Below, in pieces: positions 46,081 to 61,295 of a DNA stretch of 64,000 nucleotides (positions are counted from its first letter, which is position 1; the number at the start of each line of letters is the position of its first letter). A model generated the notes under the pieces. The model did no database searches and was not told where the DNA came from. It saw only the letters and a list, made by a program, of their open reading frames with translations. Where the stretch lies: positions 50,607,797 to 50,671,796 of the forward strand of contig NC_085046.1 in NCBI RefSeq assembly GCF_963662255.1, given 5' to 3'. Source of the DNA: Cinclus cinclus. Its lineage: Eukaryota > Chordata > Aves > Passeriformes > Cinclidae. The position numbers and the translations under genes were made by a program.

Positions 46081-49000
46081 TCACTAATGAAAAACTGAGA
46101 TTCTCAAGCACTTTCAAGAAGCATTTTCCCTTTAGTTGTGGGTGAAACTGAGAAACAGGCTTCTCACGTTCATTTCACACGTGTATATTGTTTTTTCTTC
46201 TACATGCTTCAAATTTTTATTCTGCATTTATGGCTTTGCAATGAGAAAAGAGCTTTAGTTTAAATGCATAGAGGTTTAAAATTCCACTTTCAAGTTATAA
46301 TACAGAATAAATATTATATTCAATTTAATGAATATTTAAATAAGTTTAAAATAGTATAATAGCAGCTGAGTTATATTTAAGAGAGATTGTATGATGAAAA
46401 CTTCAGTCTTTAGCTATGCAAATATTTCTCCTTAATACTTCTTGGGCTGAAAAAGAGCAAATTTTGAAGACGAACAACTGTAACTGTCCTTTATTTTCAC
46501 CTACTTACATGAGCATGCTTCTACTTTGAAGGTTTGGCAGTGATGATGAAAAGCCAAGACACTATTCTAATATTCATGTATTTATTTATTCATCCCAGTT
46601 CAGCATTTGTGTAATACTTCCTTATGTCTAAATTCATGTATTATAAATACTTTACACTTATGGAATCAAGATTACCTATAGGAAACATCTTTCTTCCCCC
46701 CCTAGTTTTAAACTGTGAGTCAGCATGTTCTCACAAAACCACTGTCATATTTTCAGTATTCTCAGTGAGGAAGGTATGTGACAGATCATGCAATGAGCAC
46801 ATGTACAGGGAAACAGCTTCCATTAAATTCCTGAGCCAAGTTCAGCATCTTACCATGAGTTGTTCAAAACCAGCAGTTAGTGACAAGTCCCAGAGGCAGA
46901 TTCCCAAAAATATTCTTTGTGAAATGCCACAATCATTGAAAACAAAATATAAGAAGAAAAAAAACAAAATGTGATTGCAAACTCAAGCCATAAGGCAACT
47001 GTCTTGGAACAGTAAGATGAAGAGATATTAGGAAAAAAAAATTCTGTCCTGTCATAGATTACACTGTCTAGTCACATCATTCTCATGACAATATTGCTTC
47101 ATCTCAGACCTGACTGAAAAAGCAGCTCCCCTCAGCAACATGAGTAAAAGTTGCAATTGCCCATATCAGAGACATATGTTCCACCAAATCATAAAAGTTA
47201 TAGTTTTTCACCATCTCCAATTTTTCTCATCTGAACCTGTCTTCCCAATAAGTTATTTGGAAATTAAGCCTACAATGAACACCCCCCACAATGTATGCAC
47301 ATTCATTAGTCTGACAGCTGGCTCAGAGAAAAAAAAACAAATGTATATTGACCTACTTTTTACTGGCAACACATTAATGAAGCCAAACAGCTGTGGTTGT
47401 TTATAACATTAGAATATGCAAATTAGTTTTTCTCATGCCTACAAACATGCTTGATATTTTACCTAATGCCCAGAACATGTATTTTTGAGACTTCATACCA
47501 GGTTCTCAATGCAAAAAGCAGTAATACACACCTCATGCAGTCTTAGGTTTCCTGAGCCAGGGAAGGAGGATTGTTTTTGTTTTTTTGTTTTTTTTAATAA
47601 GAATCAACTAAACACACTGCACTTCTTCATCGATTTGTATATTTAGCGACACAGTCTCTTCTGCACACAGAAATTCATTATGAGGAGGAATAACAGGCAT
47701 TTGTTTCTAGGTGAGCTGTTGCTCCACAGTGCTCAGACTCTGCATTGCTAAATTATGGCCAAGCACAACAGTGTCCTGCCTTTTCATTCTTGAAATCACA
47801 GAGGCATTGAAAAGCCTCTCATTTTATTAGCATTCACAGTTTATGCTATTTTGATCCTGGTTCTAAGCACTGCATAACATCTCATCAATACCAGAAAGAT
47901 TAGATCTTCCTTATCTTTTATCATTGTAATTCAAAGGGAGTACAGAAATATCCAGCTGACATTGGAGCTATGAAACCTGAGAGTCTGTTTGACATCAGGA
48001 GATCTCTTCTTCATGTTTCAACACAATCAGGCTTGAAAACAAGGCCTACACTGAGAGTTTCTCCCTGGAAGCATAAATCTGGAATCTGAGTGTTCAAAAT
48101 TCCAGAGGTTACAGTTTACATCTGATTTATCATCAGATTGTTGTCCTATGCTAAAGTAGAGAAAATTGTATAGAAATAGTGTATTTAATAATTCTAAACA
48201 CTCCTCAAGATCTCAATGTATTTCATGACTGTATTTATGTATAACCATAAACCAACACATTTCTATTTATCTATTTAGGTATTTTAGTTATTTTACATAG
48301 AGTATTGTGTTGGAAATTCTCCTACCTGCAGCACATCCAAACAACTAGGGAATTTCTGGGCAAATGGTTTTATTCTATGGTTTTTAAAAAGTAATCAAAT
48401 GTGTCCAGAAAAATCATATACACCCAAGAATATTTATGTCTCAATTAGGATTTTTTGTTTGTTTAAGCAGTTATTTGTAACTGTTGTACTCTGTCAGACA
48501 AATTACAGTGTTCCTTATAGCTCCTAGTATGATGCAACACTAGTATTTTTGAAAGAAGTAATTTTCTTATCATCCCTAAAAATTATTCAAAATGAGAAAA
48601 CAAAATTTATCCACTGGCACAGCACCTTTTCGTTCAAGAAACCATGTAGTATATCCTAAAAACTCTACACAGACTTAAGCCGACAAAATTTCACCCTTTG
48701 TCCAAGTTGCACCTAGTTGATTCCTCAGTCTTTCATGGGTTCTGAATCTGCACTTTGTTCATTCTATAATATTTTACAAGCATGTAGTGGATACACAGTT
48801 GTGTATATAATGTGATACTATGTAATTTTTAAAAATCCTTTTTGACCAGCACAACTATACAAAATGTCCACAATGAAGAGAAGCATTTTATGAAATACAG
48901 AAGTCTCCATTTAGTTTTTATAGCATTCAGTTCCCAAGGTTCTTCCAATTTTATCTGTATTAAAGTGGTTCTTAGAGAAAAATTGAAATTAATGTATTTT

Positions 49001-49110
49001 AGCCTACCATTCTTAGAACTATACACAGTATTACCTTTCACACTGTTCAGAAATCTCACGTGCATGAATTGCTTTTGATCCTTTCTCCTCTTTAGTTCCA
49101 ATAGCACCAC

Positions 49111-49135
49111 TTTTTCTTTCTTTCTTTCCTTCCCC
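49111..49135. repeat. TTTC microsatellite
   Basis: Short TTTC array on the plus strand with one TTCC variant unit, running into a C run. Confidence 0.8.
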
Positions 49136-49551
49136 AAAAGGGAGCTCAAGAACTCTGATCTGTAATTGCTCAATGTTCAGGACAACAGCATTTCTTTTAG
49201 ACAGATAGTTTTTTACAGTGACCTTTGTGACTGTGATATAATAGGATAATCATCCCAGGTAATACTTTGTGGAGAACATGATGGGTGAAGATATGGAGAA
49301 TATGGTTTTTCCCTACATAAGGGTATAGGTGCAGAACAACTCCCCCCCCAGAGAGTTTCTAAAAAGAACTACAAAAAGCAGAATAATGTAAACTACTGAA
49401 ATTGTTTGAAAATAAGAAAACATATAGATCAGCTGAAAGGCATACTGAAAATGGATGAAGAAATACTGTAGAGGAGGAACAAACTACACCTCTATTTTTC
49501 CTCTTGCAAGTCAGCCTTTTAAATATCCAAGTGGTTTTAGAAAAGGAGACA

Positions 49552-49626
49552 AGTCCAGCAGTCTAATAAAATAAGAACTCTTTCAATTTAAATTTTATTA
49601 GTCCAGATGTCTAATAAAATAAGAAC
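49552..49626. repeat. 48-bp-period tandem duplication
   Basis: The segment starting AGTCCAGCAGTCTAATAAAA (49552) recurs at 49600 as AGTCCAGATGTCTAATAAAA. Both continue TAAGAAC, so 27 bases match with two mismatches at a period of 48 bp. The second copy is truncated. Between them lies AATTTTATTAG, partly complementary to the repeated CTAATAAAAT, so a hairpin can also form. Confidence 0.8.
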
Positions 49627-52600
49627 ACTAACATAAATTATGCAGAAATGGACAGCAATGAAAAGGAAACAGATCTATGCTTGGGTACTTTGATGGACGA
49701 CCTCTGAACAGTTCATGTTATAGCATTCTCCTTTTCAGTATCCAGCAAGCAGTTTCAATGGAGAATTGCTGTTGTAAGATTTTGTAAGATTTTTTCCTCC
49801 CACACACCAATTATTGTTAAACAGAAACAATTCTGTGGGAGAAAGCATAGGAGAATAAGTCACAATGCACTTATATTTACTTTTAGATGTGGGTGTTTTG
49901 TCAATGCATGCATATAACAGCCTACAAAGTCTATTGCTCTGTGACTAAAAAAACCCTGAAGTTCCTGAAAAGAAGTGAAAAGATTTTTTATCATCGTCAC
50001 TATTTCAGACATTTATATGTATCTGTCCTTGAAACTCCTCTAAAGCTTCAATAATTGGCAGCTTCATTTTACAGACATTGAATAAGTTAGTGTGATTTTG
50101 CCAAAACAAAAGCCCTATATGTGGCACAGACTCTAAAGAGATTTCAGAAATGATCTACCACTGGTCACAGGACCTACATTTTCTTTCCTACTAAACTTAG
50201 CTATCTCTTAACCAAAGGCAATTAAAAATATCCACATTAGCATGTGGGCAGGGTATTACTTGCTCTTTTGGCCCTGAGGAGTTGGTAAAATGCCTATACA
50301 ATGGACAAAAATTCACCAGAGAGCATTCTCTTGCAATGAGGCCACTGCACAGCACAACTGGTGGCTAAACACCTTTTGTGAGACACTTTAGTCTTCAAAA
50401 TACTTTGGTGGCCTCCAGTCTCCTTGCTGGCAGTGCTGGGTGGCCCATGCCTATGGCCCCACTGATGATTAAAAAGTGTGGACAGTCAGGTTGCCCTGAC
50501 CTGTGAGCTTGTTGATATTGATGCTGGGTGTGACATACATCCAAGCAGACAAGCACAGAAGATCTTGGTGAATGCTCACCACTAGTATTGTCAATGATGC
50601 ACTGTGTTTTGACAGATAATTGATTCTACTTTGGACAATCACTTCAGCAGATAAATTAAATTAGATTTGGTTGACTCAACCTGACATAAGTGACATTGCT
50701 AAAAAAGACAAAACAATAAAAAGATAAAGAGACAAAACAATATAAGCAACTTTGAAGTACTTATTAATAACTTAGCCATATAGATTTAAACTGAGGAAAA
50801 TGACTAGTCCTTGTGACAGAGATGAATTATTAATTCTGTATATATGCAGCTCAGCCACTACAAAGGAAGAAGATCACCTGCTGAACAGCAACTGAAAAGA
50901 TAAATTGTTCCAGCAGCTCCTTTTCTTTCATTTAATATCACATTTCCAGGCATTCAACAGATTTAAAAAAACTCTTCTGGGCTCTTAGCCTCAGTGCTAT
51001 CTTGGGACAGAAAGCTCCATAAATCTCATATGTTGGATGATTAGTTCTTTACCTCAGCTTTAAAATGTACTGCCTTTCAATTTCTGTGATTATTTCCTTG
51101 TCCTTATGTGATCAGTAGTAAATAGGGGCCACCATTTATCTTGTCAGTGGAGTCCATTACTGTGCACGTGCCTTGTACCTCTCTTCTTTTTCAAAATATG
51201 ATAACTGTTTAGTCCGATCTCTCTTCCCACAAAGCTATCACTGTGTCATTTGCCATTCTGGCACCTCCTATGAAACCCACATTGCTGCTGGTCTTCCTTG
51301 ATTCAGTCTCTTTTCATCTTTAATTTATAATATGATAAAGGCAGTTATTTATGTTAAAGACATTATAAGGCCTAAAATAACACTTAGGTGAAAGTCCTGT
51401 ATTAATCTCAAATCTGACATTTTGCAAGAACCATCATACCATTCCTTTCTAATTACATCCTCTTGTACATTCAACTTATTCAAGATACTTAATATTAACA
51501 GATGTGATAAAAGTGTTGTACTGTATTAAATCGTTGCCCATCAGGAAGTTAATATCCCTGCAGCATCAGTCCCTCCCTGGTAAACTAAAGCAAATTAAAC
51601 AGTTTAATCTCCAGATAATTATCTTCTTGCCAGTCATGTTTATTCTATGGCCCTTCAATGCAGTTAACTTTATTTGCATAGCTTTGCCAAAGCAGGATAA
51701 CAGCAGTTTTAGTCATGAACATAAATGAACACATACTAAGACATCAGATCTAAAACAACTATGGCTGCTCTTTTGTGCCAAACATGAGCCCATACTGAGC
51801 CTTTGCTCTGAACCCCCCCACTGAAATTGACATGCCCATGTTCTATCTCTGACAAGGAAGAAATTTAATAATGCCTTTTCCAGCCCTAGACTTTTCATAT
51901 TTAATTCCTCTTCTAAAACTCAAAGACCCATAGTCATTTACAAGGGCAGGTGTCTGTTTATGCAGTCCAGATGCTAGATTTATTTTTCTCCTCAAATGAA
52001 GGCAGCTAGGTGCCAGCTAAATATAAGACCCATTTGGCATCTTCATCCAATAACCCACATCAGGTCAGCTGGAGTTTAACCTCAGGTATGCTAGAAAAGC
52101 ATTTCTGAAAACTGTGTGCAACACCACAGGGCACCGAGTTGCAGAGGATGCAGACTAGAACCTGAGAGCTAAATTAGCACATTATGTTAAGATGCTACTC
52201 ATACCTGAAGGAACTCTTACTTGATGAGTATGTTCTTCATTCACCATTATATTTCTCCTTCAACTAACCTGGCCTAATATAGGATTAAACAATTTTTGCT
52301 TATCTGAGAGCTTTCCATTGTAAAGTGCCATTTCAGGTAATAATAAGGGAAGAGAATAATGCGCCAGTTTCAGAAAAGCATTCAAGATACTAATCACAAT
52401 GCAGCTGTTCAAAAGAAGACAAATTTTTTATTTCTAAAGAAGCTTCTTACAATTTGTTCCTTAAGGAACATGAAAGCCAAAGATGAAATATAATTTTTTT
52501 AATTGATATGACTTCCGTTTTCAATATTTTCATTCCACAGATATTTTTAAAATTGTGTACACATGTACACATGTGAGTGCAGACTCAAATATTTCATTTT

Positions 52601-55600
52601 TATTCATCATGTTAATAATAAATTGTGAACATTGAATTTGAAATTCAACACATCTTGAGTACTCATTCAATTTTACTGAAGCTAAGCATTGCATTATACT
52701 TTCTCAATTTTTATTACATGGAAATTTCTCATAGTAGCTACTGATATACTCAGTTACATTGCTTAACACACATGATCACAAAAGAAAGCTTTCAAAGGCT
52801 GTACACCACTCACAATTACTTTTGTGGATACTTGTAAACTCATGTATCTTGTCACCTTTTGTTACATAAGAAAACTTACTACTCAAAGCATGTTAATTAT
52901 TTTAGAAAACCTCTTCAGCAAACACTTGCAAATGCACGAAGATCTGCTGTTTATTATTAAACTTTGACATTGCAAAACACTTATAAAAAGGACACATATC
53001 CACATGGACAATTTGAAAGGTGGACAGCTCTTGCATCTCACTAAAGAAAAAGGATGCGAATAAGAGACCTATTTTTGTTAGGTTTTAAAATTGCTGAGTA
53101 AATCAGTACTAAGAATCTCCTTATTAAATTAAATTAAATACCACCTAACAAATATGTACAATGAGCATTTCAACCTCTCTCTATATACTCATATCTAATT
53201 TTATATTTTAAATAGCTAATTTCTTCTCTGCAATAAAATCTAAAGCACATTTTCTCTCTAGTGCAGCTTTTTCAAATTCAAATATCACTCATCATCAGCT
53301 TCAAACAACAAATCAAAACCCAGTAATATTGGAGTTCATGTCACTGACTGCCATGAATATAAAACTTTTTTTGTTGTAGGTTTCCACAGAAGACTCCTTG
53401 ATGGCATTGAGCATGTTGTACTTGTCAGTGCTATTTTATGTACTGGATAACACGGTCCCAGCTAGTCTGAGAGGAGGATTGGGAACCATTTGTATTTGCA
53501 GGACTATGGTCTACTTAGCAAATCCACACAGTTTCCTGCAGCTACACTAGTTCGAGTGTCTGAATAGCAAACATTTATTCTGCAAGAAATGTATCCTGCG
53601 GCAAAAACTGAATACAGACTAGTCAGTATGACTGCATTGCTGACATTTAGCTACTGTCCTCCAAAGGTTCCTAGAGAAATTCTCATTAGTATAGCTGCTA
53701 GCAGAGTTACCTATCAATATGCTCTTCCTACATCCATTAGCAATGCTTAAATTGTGTCAGAGAAGTTTTAGATCTCTATAGTCAGGTTTTTTTTCTTTAT
53801 TCCCTTTTCCCTTCCCTTGTACATACTCTTTCTGTTTTCACCCTGGGCACTACAAAGCATTTGGTGTTTACCTATCTCTTTCCATAACAACAGTCTTTTG
53901 AAAGCCATTCTATAATTATGCTAGTTGCATCTTTTTTTTTTTAAGATCACAGGCTTCTGTTAAATGTTTGAAGGCAAACACAGTATGTTAGTATACACTC
54001 CAGAACACACTGCAGAGGCTGTGATTTCCCTGAGGCCTGTACATACCAATGCTAAATCATAGGTTCTGTCTAGAAAATAAGTTTTTAGACATAATGTAAG
54101 CAGTGATTATCACAGGTAAGCTCATGACTTCAAGGCATCTAGAAATGTAAACAACAAAAAGTAGCTAAAAGAAAAGAAGAGGAATGACTAACAGGCATCA
54201 GACCTGAGTATAGGTCAAGAGCAAAACCAAAAATTCTCACACTTGCTTCCACTAATGCAGAAATAACTAGAAGAATTTGGGAAAACTATTTCCTGCCCTA
54301 TAAAGAAGAAACAAAATTTCACCTTAATTAATATGGGACACAGCATATTAACAATCAGATTTTGGAAAGTTAAAATGAGAAACTACTAGAAAAATCTCAC
54401 TGGGATTTCAGATGTGAATTTTTTTTATTGAATTCTGGTTTACTGGTACAATGTTGGTCTCTAGAACAGGCCTCTCCTTATCAGCGGGCAAGACGACAGG
54501 GAAATGTGGCAGTTTAGTAATCCCACACAATCAGAGAAAGTCTATTGGAAAGACAGCAGTATAGACTTCCTTGTGACTGCAGTCACAAAACACATTTGGT
54601 GAATTTTGGAGCTCAAGAAAAATATGAATGGATTTCACTTCTTTTGCCCAGCAACAGTGATGTTCATACAGCTTACGTTATCTAATCCTGATTAACTGGA
54701 AATATTCATGGCCACCCTTTAAAATAAACCAGATGAGTGCTTTCCATGTATTGCACGCTTTTGTGTTTGGAGAAAAGATTGTGCCTTTTAAAGGATGTTT
54801 CAAACCTATGGGAGAACACCTCTTAAAGACATATTTAAAAATACAGCCAGAAATCCTATAAAGAGATCTGCTGAAAGAATACTGTGACTTGGCTGATTTC
54901 CTTTTCGTTATAATAGGCATTTTCTTTATTAGTTCTACACAATATGTAGACAGGATATCATCATCATTCAGAGATACTTAGCCTCTTTCCTCTGATATAT
55001 TTCAAAGATGTTCAATTCCCAAGAGCAGGATGATTAAATCATGCAAAAGGATGTAAAACATGGTATTCTGAAATATTATATAGATCTAAATTGAAGCTTT
55101 ATCTGCAAGTTTGACTCCCTAATACCTGAGCTTCATGCTGCTAAACAACATTTCTTTTTACTGTCTGGCTCTATTGTATTATCTCTGCCTGCTCTGCTAA
55201 TTAGACTTAAATCTAGTAAAGAAACCTATTTTGTTACATTGTCTGTAATGCTTAAAGGAAGAAGATAATCTGTTTAATATATTTTTTTTCTTTCCATTTT
55301 AGTATTTTTTTTTCCGATGATACAAACATTTATCTTCCCACAATTTAAAAATGTGTGCCAAAAGAAGTATTCCTGAAAGCTTCCTTTTAATTTCTGAGTG
55401 AAAATTGAAATGCAGGGAAATCAAGACCCTAATTCTCAGCAGGATACTCAGATTTATTCCTATTAGGTTGGACTGGGCATCCTGACTGTCAGATTTTTAC
55501 CTTATAATAAAGCTCACAGAAGGATGAAAAATTCATGCATTATTCTATGCCTGCACTGGTAATCAAAGCCAGCAGATCCTTCCTCACTTTTGTTTCAATA

Positions 55601-58231
55601 TCCATAACCACAAACTGTTTTAGAAGCCCATCTTCACAGCACTTAGTGCTGACCTAATTAAATAGGGCTACATTTTTTTGCTTAATTTGATCTGCTTATC
55701 TTTTCTCTGAATTGATAAAATATTTCCAGTGATATCCCCCTTGTGTCTGAACATTCTGATGACCACAGACCTCATTTCCTGCCAGAAAGCACATAAACTC
55801 TTTTCCTTTGCTGGTCTGTTTGCACAATACAGAACAGTATTTACCATGGCAGGCTGTGCATAGTTCTGGTAATTATTGGGCTCTGCCTTAACAGAAGCAA
55901 TAGATGACAGCCCTTTGACCAGCTGCTGCAGTATGTTTAGCACCTGTCCCCAAATCCCATAGGTCCAGAAAACATTAGTAAGTACACAGGTATATATTCT
56001 ATTAGCATCCTAATTTTGAATTCAGTGGATGCATGCCTGCATGTTTAGTGTCCATCTAGCAGCAAGACTTTCCAGGGCCTGCTTCCAAATTTCATCCCTA
56101 CTCAGGCACCACTTAAAACCTGGGCTATTTCCCTGCGACATTGCACACAGGTATCAAGAGTGCTTGCACACTGCTGCATTACATGGCACCCAGAAGACTC
56201 AGTATGGAAGGTGATAGCAAAACTACAATCAGCATTTTGGCTTTTTCCACAGTGGCAAGATGATTTGAGTCACAATATCTTTTGAGAGGATACTTTATCT
56301 TTTTGCTTTTTTAATTTTAAAAATTTTTTGAAGTCAGGATTCTGATTAATTTCCATTTTTTTTCTGTCTGCTTCCAGTATCTAGGAATCAGAGTGATGCC
56401 TAGATAGATCAGAGAGACAGCATATAGGTCACATTCAGGACACAGCAAAGTGTCCTCCTCATGAACATTACTAGCATATATTAGGGGATATGTAGATTTT
56501 CATGGGACAGGAATATTTTGCTGGTGGTGAAAAGCTGGAAGGAATCCAGACAAAATATATATGAATTTTCAGGCTCTGATTTTGACTGTACAGATTAAAC
56601 AGTAGAGTGTATTTACACAACACTGTACACATCAAGTCTAAGGAATTTCAGTGGCATAGAAAGAATTATAATCATATTGGAGAATTTTTCAGTATTTTAC
56701 ACATGCTATCACAATTCAAGTCTTTAACATAATTTGAAACTAAAAACTATTTTATGCAGCTTAAAGATGAGAAACTGGGGCATGTACATCACACTCTCCT
56801 TTTGTTCTATGTGATACAATAACTTCACCCTTGTTCTCCTTTCACTCTTGCACTTTTAATAACACTAATATAAATCATCTGGTTAAAAGTAAAAGCTAAG
56901 TATTGCACAGAAGGAGTTGGGTTTATTTTTTTTATTTTTATGAATTGATGAGAAGACAACTTTGCCAAAACAAATAAAGGAAGCCAAAAAAGCACAAATA
57001 TTACTTAGTTTTCCTACCAACACCATGAACATTTTGTGAGGTACTAATAGACACTGGTTAATTGACTATAATTTATTGTTTAATCAAATCTGCAATAGTC
57101 CTGCTGTCCAGAACATCTTGACAGCTAATGTAGGTAAAACTGTACAACTCCCAGCAGCAGGTGTTTTAGAAAAGATCAGATTATCTCTATTCTGCCAGGT
57201 TCTGGGATATCAGGCTCTTCAACCACTGGCCTCAAAGGTATTCTGGCAACAATTTTAATTACTGAAAATTTACCAGAGCTCAACTGAAGGAATGGCTTTT
57301 GGACTGTTAGTTCAATTAAAATAAAAGACAACCTCACTTACAAAACCAATGTAATGTAGAATTTATCTTCAGGAGAACCCCCCTTGTCTAAACTCCATAA
57401 CTCAAAATCTCCCTCCAAGGAAATTCGAAATGCACTTGCCTACATGGACAACTAACCTGAACAACCCAGACAGCAAAGATTTTAGGTTACCTTTCTTTGT
57501 TGAAGATGACCACATTGGTTTTTTGTCATTAATCCTGAAAATGTGACACTTATTAGCTTTTCATTCTTTATGGAAAAACCACTGTCATTTACTAAGCTAT
57601 TTCAAAAGCTCAGAATAGAGGAGGGTGGGGTATTTTCAAATCTGGGACAATCAAATGTATCAACTATTTTAGCCAAATTGAATAAATAATTGTCACCATA
57701 AATGTAAACAAGCCCTCAAAATTCCACAACACTTCAGTTTTTGACAGATTCAATATTTATAGAAATTTATTCTGCATATCTTTCAAAAGTGACTTTACCC
57801 TGCTCATGCAAGCCAGACAAGAAACTCATGTCTTCCTAAATCCCAAAGTCAGACTATTTTGGGGGATGGGAGAAGGAGAGAGAGAAATGAAAGGCTGATG
57901 GGGGTTTTTTTGGCTTGCAAATTAAATCACCCAAAACTGGGAGAAATCAATCCCATTCCTCCTTGAATAAATATCTAATTATTTTTAAAAATGCAACAAC
58001 TCCAGCAGGACAGTTTTTTAGAAATTCCTAAGCACATACTCTTTAGAAGACTCAGAAGACTCCTAAGTCTCCAAAGTGTCATAAATCCCTAATGAAATAT
58101 TGAGGCAGATTTGAGCTTGTTTGTAAAGCAGGAAAAGGTGGATTTTAAACTTGTTTTCTATGTACCACTTGAAAATTCAAATCACTGAACAAAGGACATG
58201 AAGAGAAGACAGTCTCCTCTCCTGTGAAAGG

Positions 58232-58298
58232 CATCCAGGCTCAAAAGGTTCAGCTGAACATAAAATCATCCAGGTTCAGGTTCAGCTGAACGTAAAAT
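58232..58298. repeat. Tandem duplication of a ~33-bp unit around TTCAGCTGAA
   Basis: Copy one (58232-58266) and copy two (58267-58298) both start CATCCAGG and share GGTTCAGCTGAAC and TAAAAT. They differ by a small indel and two or three substitutions. Each copy contains the perfect palindrome TTCAGCTGAA. Confidence 0.85.
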
Positions 58299-61295
58299 AA
58301 CAGTAATCTTTCATATAGCACTGTTTTGGAGTCTTTGCTGTTTAGTGGGTATGCTGGACCTGATTTTGATTTTTCTGTAAATCCATATAAGGCTTAGAAT
58401 TCCAGCTAAAATGTTTCTATTGAAGTGTTAGAGATGAACATGTATGTGGGGAATACTGACATCCTGTATCTTCTGTTTCTTCTCTTTAAGAGGGAACCAG
58501 TACAGATGGCAAACAGAGTGGGGGGAAACAAAGTGATATATTCTTGTTGACACATTAATGTTGCAAAGTGCTCTTAGGAAAAAAAAAAATAGTATAAACA
58601 AAATATAATATAGAGTTGTTTTGTTCATGATACTATCCTCTGTGACATTTGACACCTAGAATTTTCTAAAGGCCAATAAAGGTAAATATCAGCATGGACT
58701 AATTTTAGCATGCTGTGGTCCCCTGTTACACTTATTCAATGCATGGGATAAAAATGGATAGAATAGAAGATGCTTGTATGCCCAATATTCTCCCACATGC
58801 AATTAAATCATGTCTTTGTGAAAGCCATTACAATAAAGAACATTCACAATATATGTAAGGATGAATTTAACTAGATTTCGGCATTTTTTAATGAAGTCTA
58901 AAACTAGGAGGATGGGGTAAAAGCTAGTTTAGTTTAACCACAGACTAATTCCCTGTGAAGCACAGAATTTTAGGAGCATTCTACAATTACTACTCAAACT
59001 TAACAAAGCTCCTCCCAGAAGTGGTCTCTCTAGCTTGATATTTCATTTTCAAAATATGTCATGCTGTATTATTCAAAGAATTTCAGGAAATAAATAAGAA
59101 TGAATTACCAATAAAGAAGCTTATAGACAAGGCTGCATTTTGACAATATTAAAGCTCCAGAAAATTTATGAGAAATAAATAAATATATAAAACCTGATTT
59201 ATTCAATATATTAATGAAATACCATTTGCTTGATCAATCTTTACAAAGATCTAAACTGCACTGTGGCACTATAAGGACTAGACTAGACTAATTAACCGAT
59301 CTCCCGAAAATTTGTTTATGGTTTGACCATCCTGTTTGTCAGCACTGCTGAGTCCTCTTGAGTTTCCTGTCAACCCTTTTTGCAGGGCTGATCTCCAGCC
59401 ACTCTTTTCCCAACTTAGATTTGTGTCCATCATTACTTCATCCCAGATAAAAAACTGGGCATTTGATCATCCTGAATTTCATGGCACTGATGATTTTCTA
59501 TACTTCAATCTGTTCACATCCATTTGCAAGGACCAAGTATTTTTCTCTTTTATTAAAGGGCTAGCTACAGAACCTTCACAGGCATAATCTTAACAATTTT
59601 AGCTAGAATTCTGAAACCAATACTTTGTCATAAAAGCTATTCTTCAAAAATCTAGCAACATCAACTATTAAATATTCTTTGTTATTTACCTTGTTCAAAC
59701 AAGAATTTCAGAAACATATATTTCATAAGCTGCTGCCAGTTAGCAGAAAAAGGCAGATTTTGATTTAAAGGAAGAAACATTCTTCCTCTAGAATATTATT
59801 AATCACACAACCCCTTAGAAGGTCTTAGTTGCTGAAAAAAATCACTGTAGTCTAGCTGCTGTCATGTTCTTTTCTGGGAAATAAGGGAGTTAAATGATCA
59901 TACAAGACTGCAGAAAGATTCCCAGCCAACACCTAAGTCCTTTTAATAATTAGCACAGCACCTTTGGAAGGGAAAAAAGCCCACCTCCACATTGTAACCA
60001 CATTTTAGGTGCAAATAATAAACTAGGCCAATAACATGACTAAAAAAAAATTTACAAAAAGCTCTTTCATTTGCATCTGAAAATCAAAAATTAGTTATCC
60101 CATTTACCTCAAAATACTTAAGTCAAACTATGGGAAAAGATACTAGGAACAATTTGTGTGGGGAAGGAAACAAAATGAGAACATTTAAAGTGTTTAATTT
60201 AATAAAAAATTATCACTGTTTGAAGAACAGTGCAAGAACGCATAGAAGTAGTGTGAATTGAAGTTCATGCCAATCAATGAAGACAGCTAAGCCTAGATAT
60301 GTTGATGACTGCTGCTTTTGGAGATTTTTAAAAGACATTTTAAAAGACTTTAACACAATTTATAGTTAATATTAGGTAAACTACTATCTCATTTGTTTTA
60401 TATAAAACTACCTGAATAGGCATGACACCAATGATATTAATCAAAAGTATTTTGCAATGAATGCTGCTTCTGAAATTATCTCTGTGGAGATAATTACAGG
60501 ATCTACCTAATACTTATGCTTCACAAATATCTTTCCGTAACAAAACAGATTCTCATTTGGGTACACCAAGCCTAGCTTACACAAAATGTTCCAGAACTAC
60601 AGGTTTTATTCAGAAAAAAATCAAAATATAAGTAGAATTCATCCTCTATTAGGAACCTTGTTTCCTTGTTCATGGCTGATATTCATATTCCCACAAATGC
60701 ATGGATTGGTACTTTTATATGTTTACAGACATTTCTAGATATCATCATGTCACAATCACATTTGGCACCTGCACTTTAGAAAGATAGCAAGTGGTTTACA
60801 GGCTCATTAAGACTGACATGAGAAATGCATCTCATTTAGAATTATATCTCCATAAAAAGCAACCTAAACAAAAACACAAGTTATCATCAGTCTTTCTAAT
60901 TCTTGATTAAACATTTCTGTGAGCTAACAAAGTGAATGCAGATGGAAAAGTTTCAACTTAATGAGTCAGATGTGTAAAGGCCTTCTTTCAAATTTCTTGC
61001 TTCTGGCAATTGTCTGATGCATTCATTCTTTTCATGGTAAGGAGAAAAAGGAACTATAAAACATGTCTTACTATCCACCTGCTAAAAATATTCACTTAGA
61101 ACAAAAAACTATTTGCTAAATTTTAACTATGCATATATGAAAATTAAGTTGACAAAGCTACTAAATCTTTTGCCATGAGATTGACCTTGTTCTTTAATCT
61201 TCATGGGCTTTTGATAGAATTTGTAACAATGTTGTAAAAAAAAAAAAAGTTTAATATTAATGCCACAGCAGTATCCATTTCCTATGCTTCATTAC

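Larger units (their letters stand above)
46081..61295. other. AT-rich noncoding DNA; no supported gene
   Basis: Open frames are short and lack domains. Frames on both strands over 48829-49173 overlap each other and look like chance. The interval 50230-50600 is slightly GC-richer without recognisable content. Two small tandem duplications (49552-49626, 58232-58298) and simple repeats are listed separately. Confidence 0.65.

Noticed and set aside
48829..49173. Overlapping open frames on both strands
   Set aside because: Both strands are open over the same bases, neither has domain features, and the lengths are near the chance range for this composition.
55668..55943. A 91-codon minus-strand frame with a retroviral-like appearance
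   Set aside because: It has no recognisable motif and no flanking LTR or poly-A; the resemblance was an impression only.
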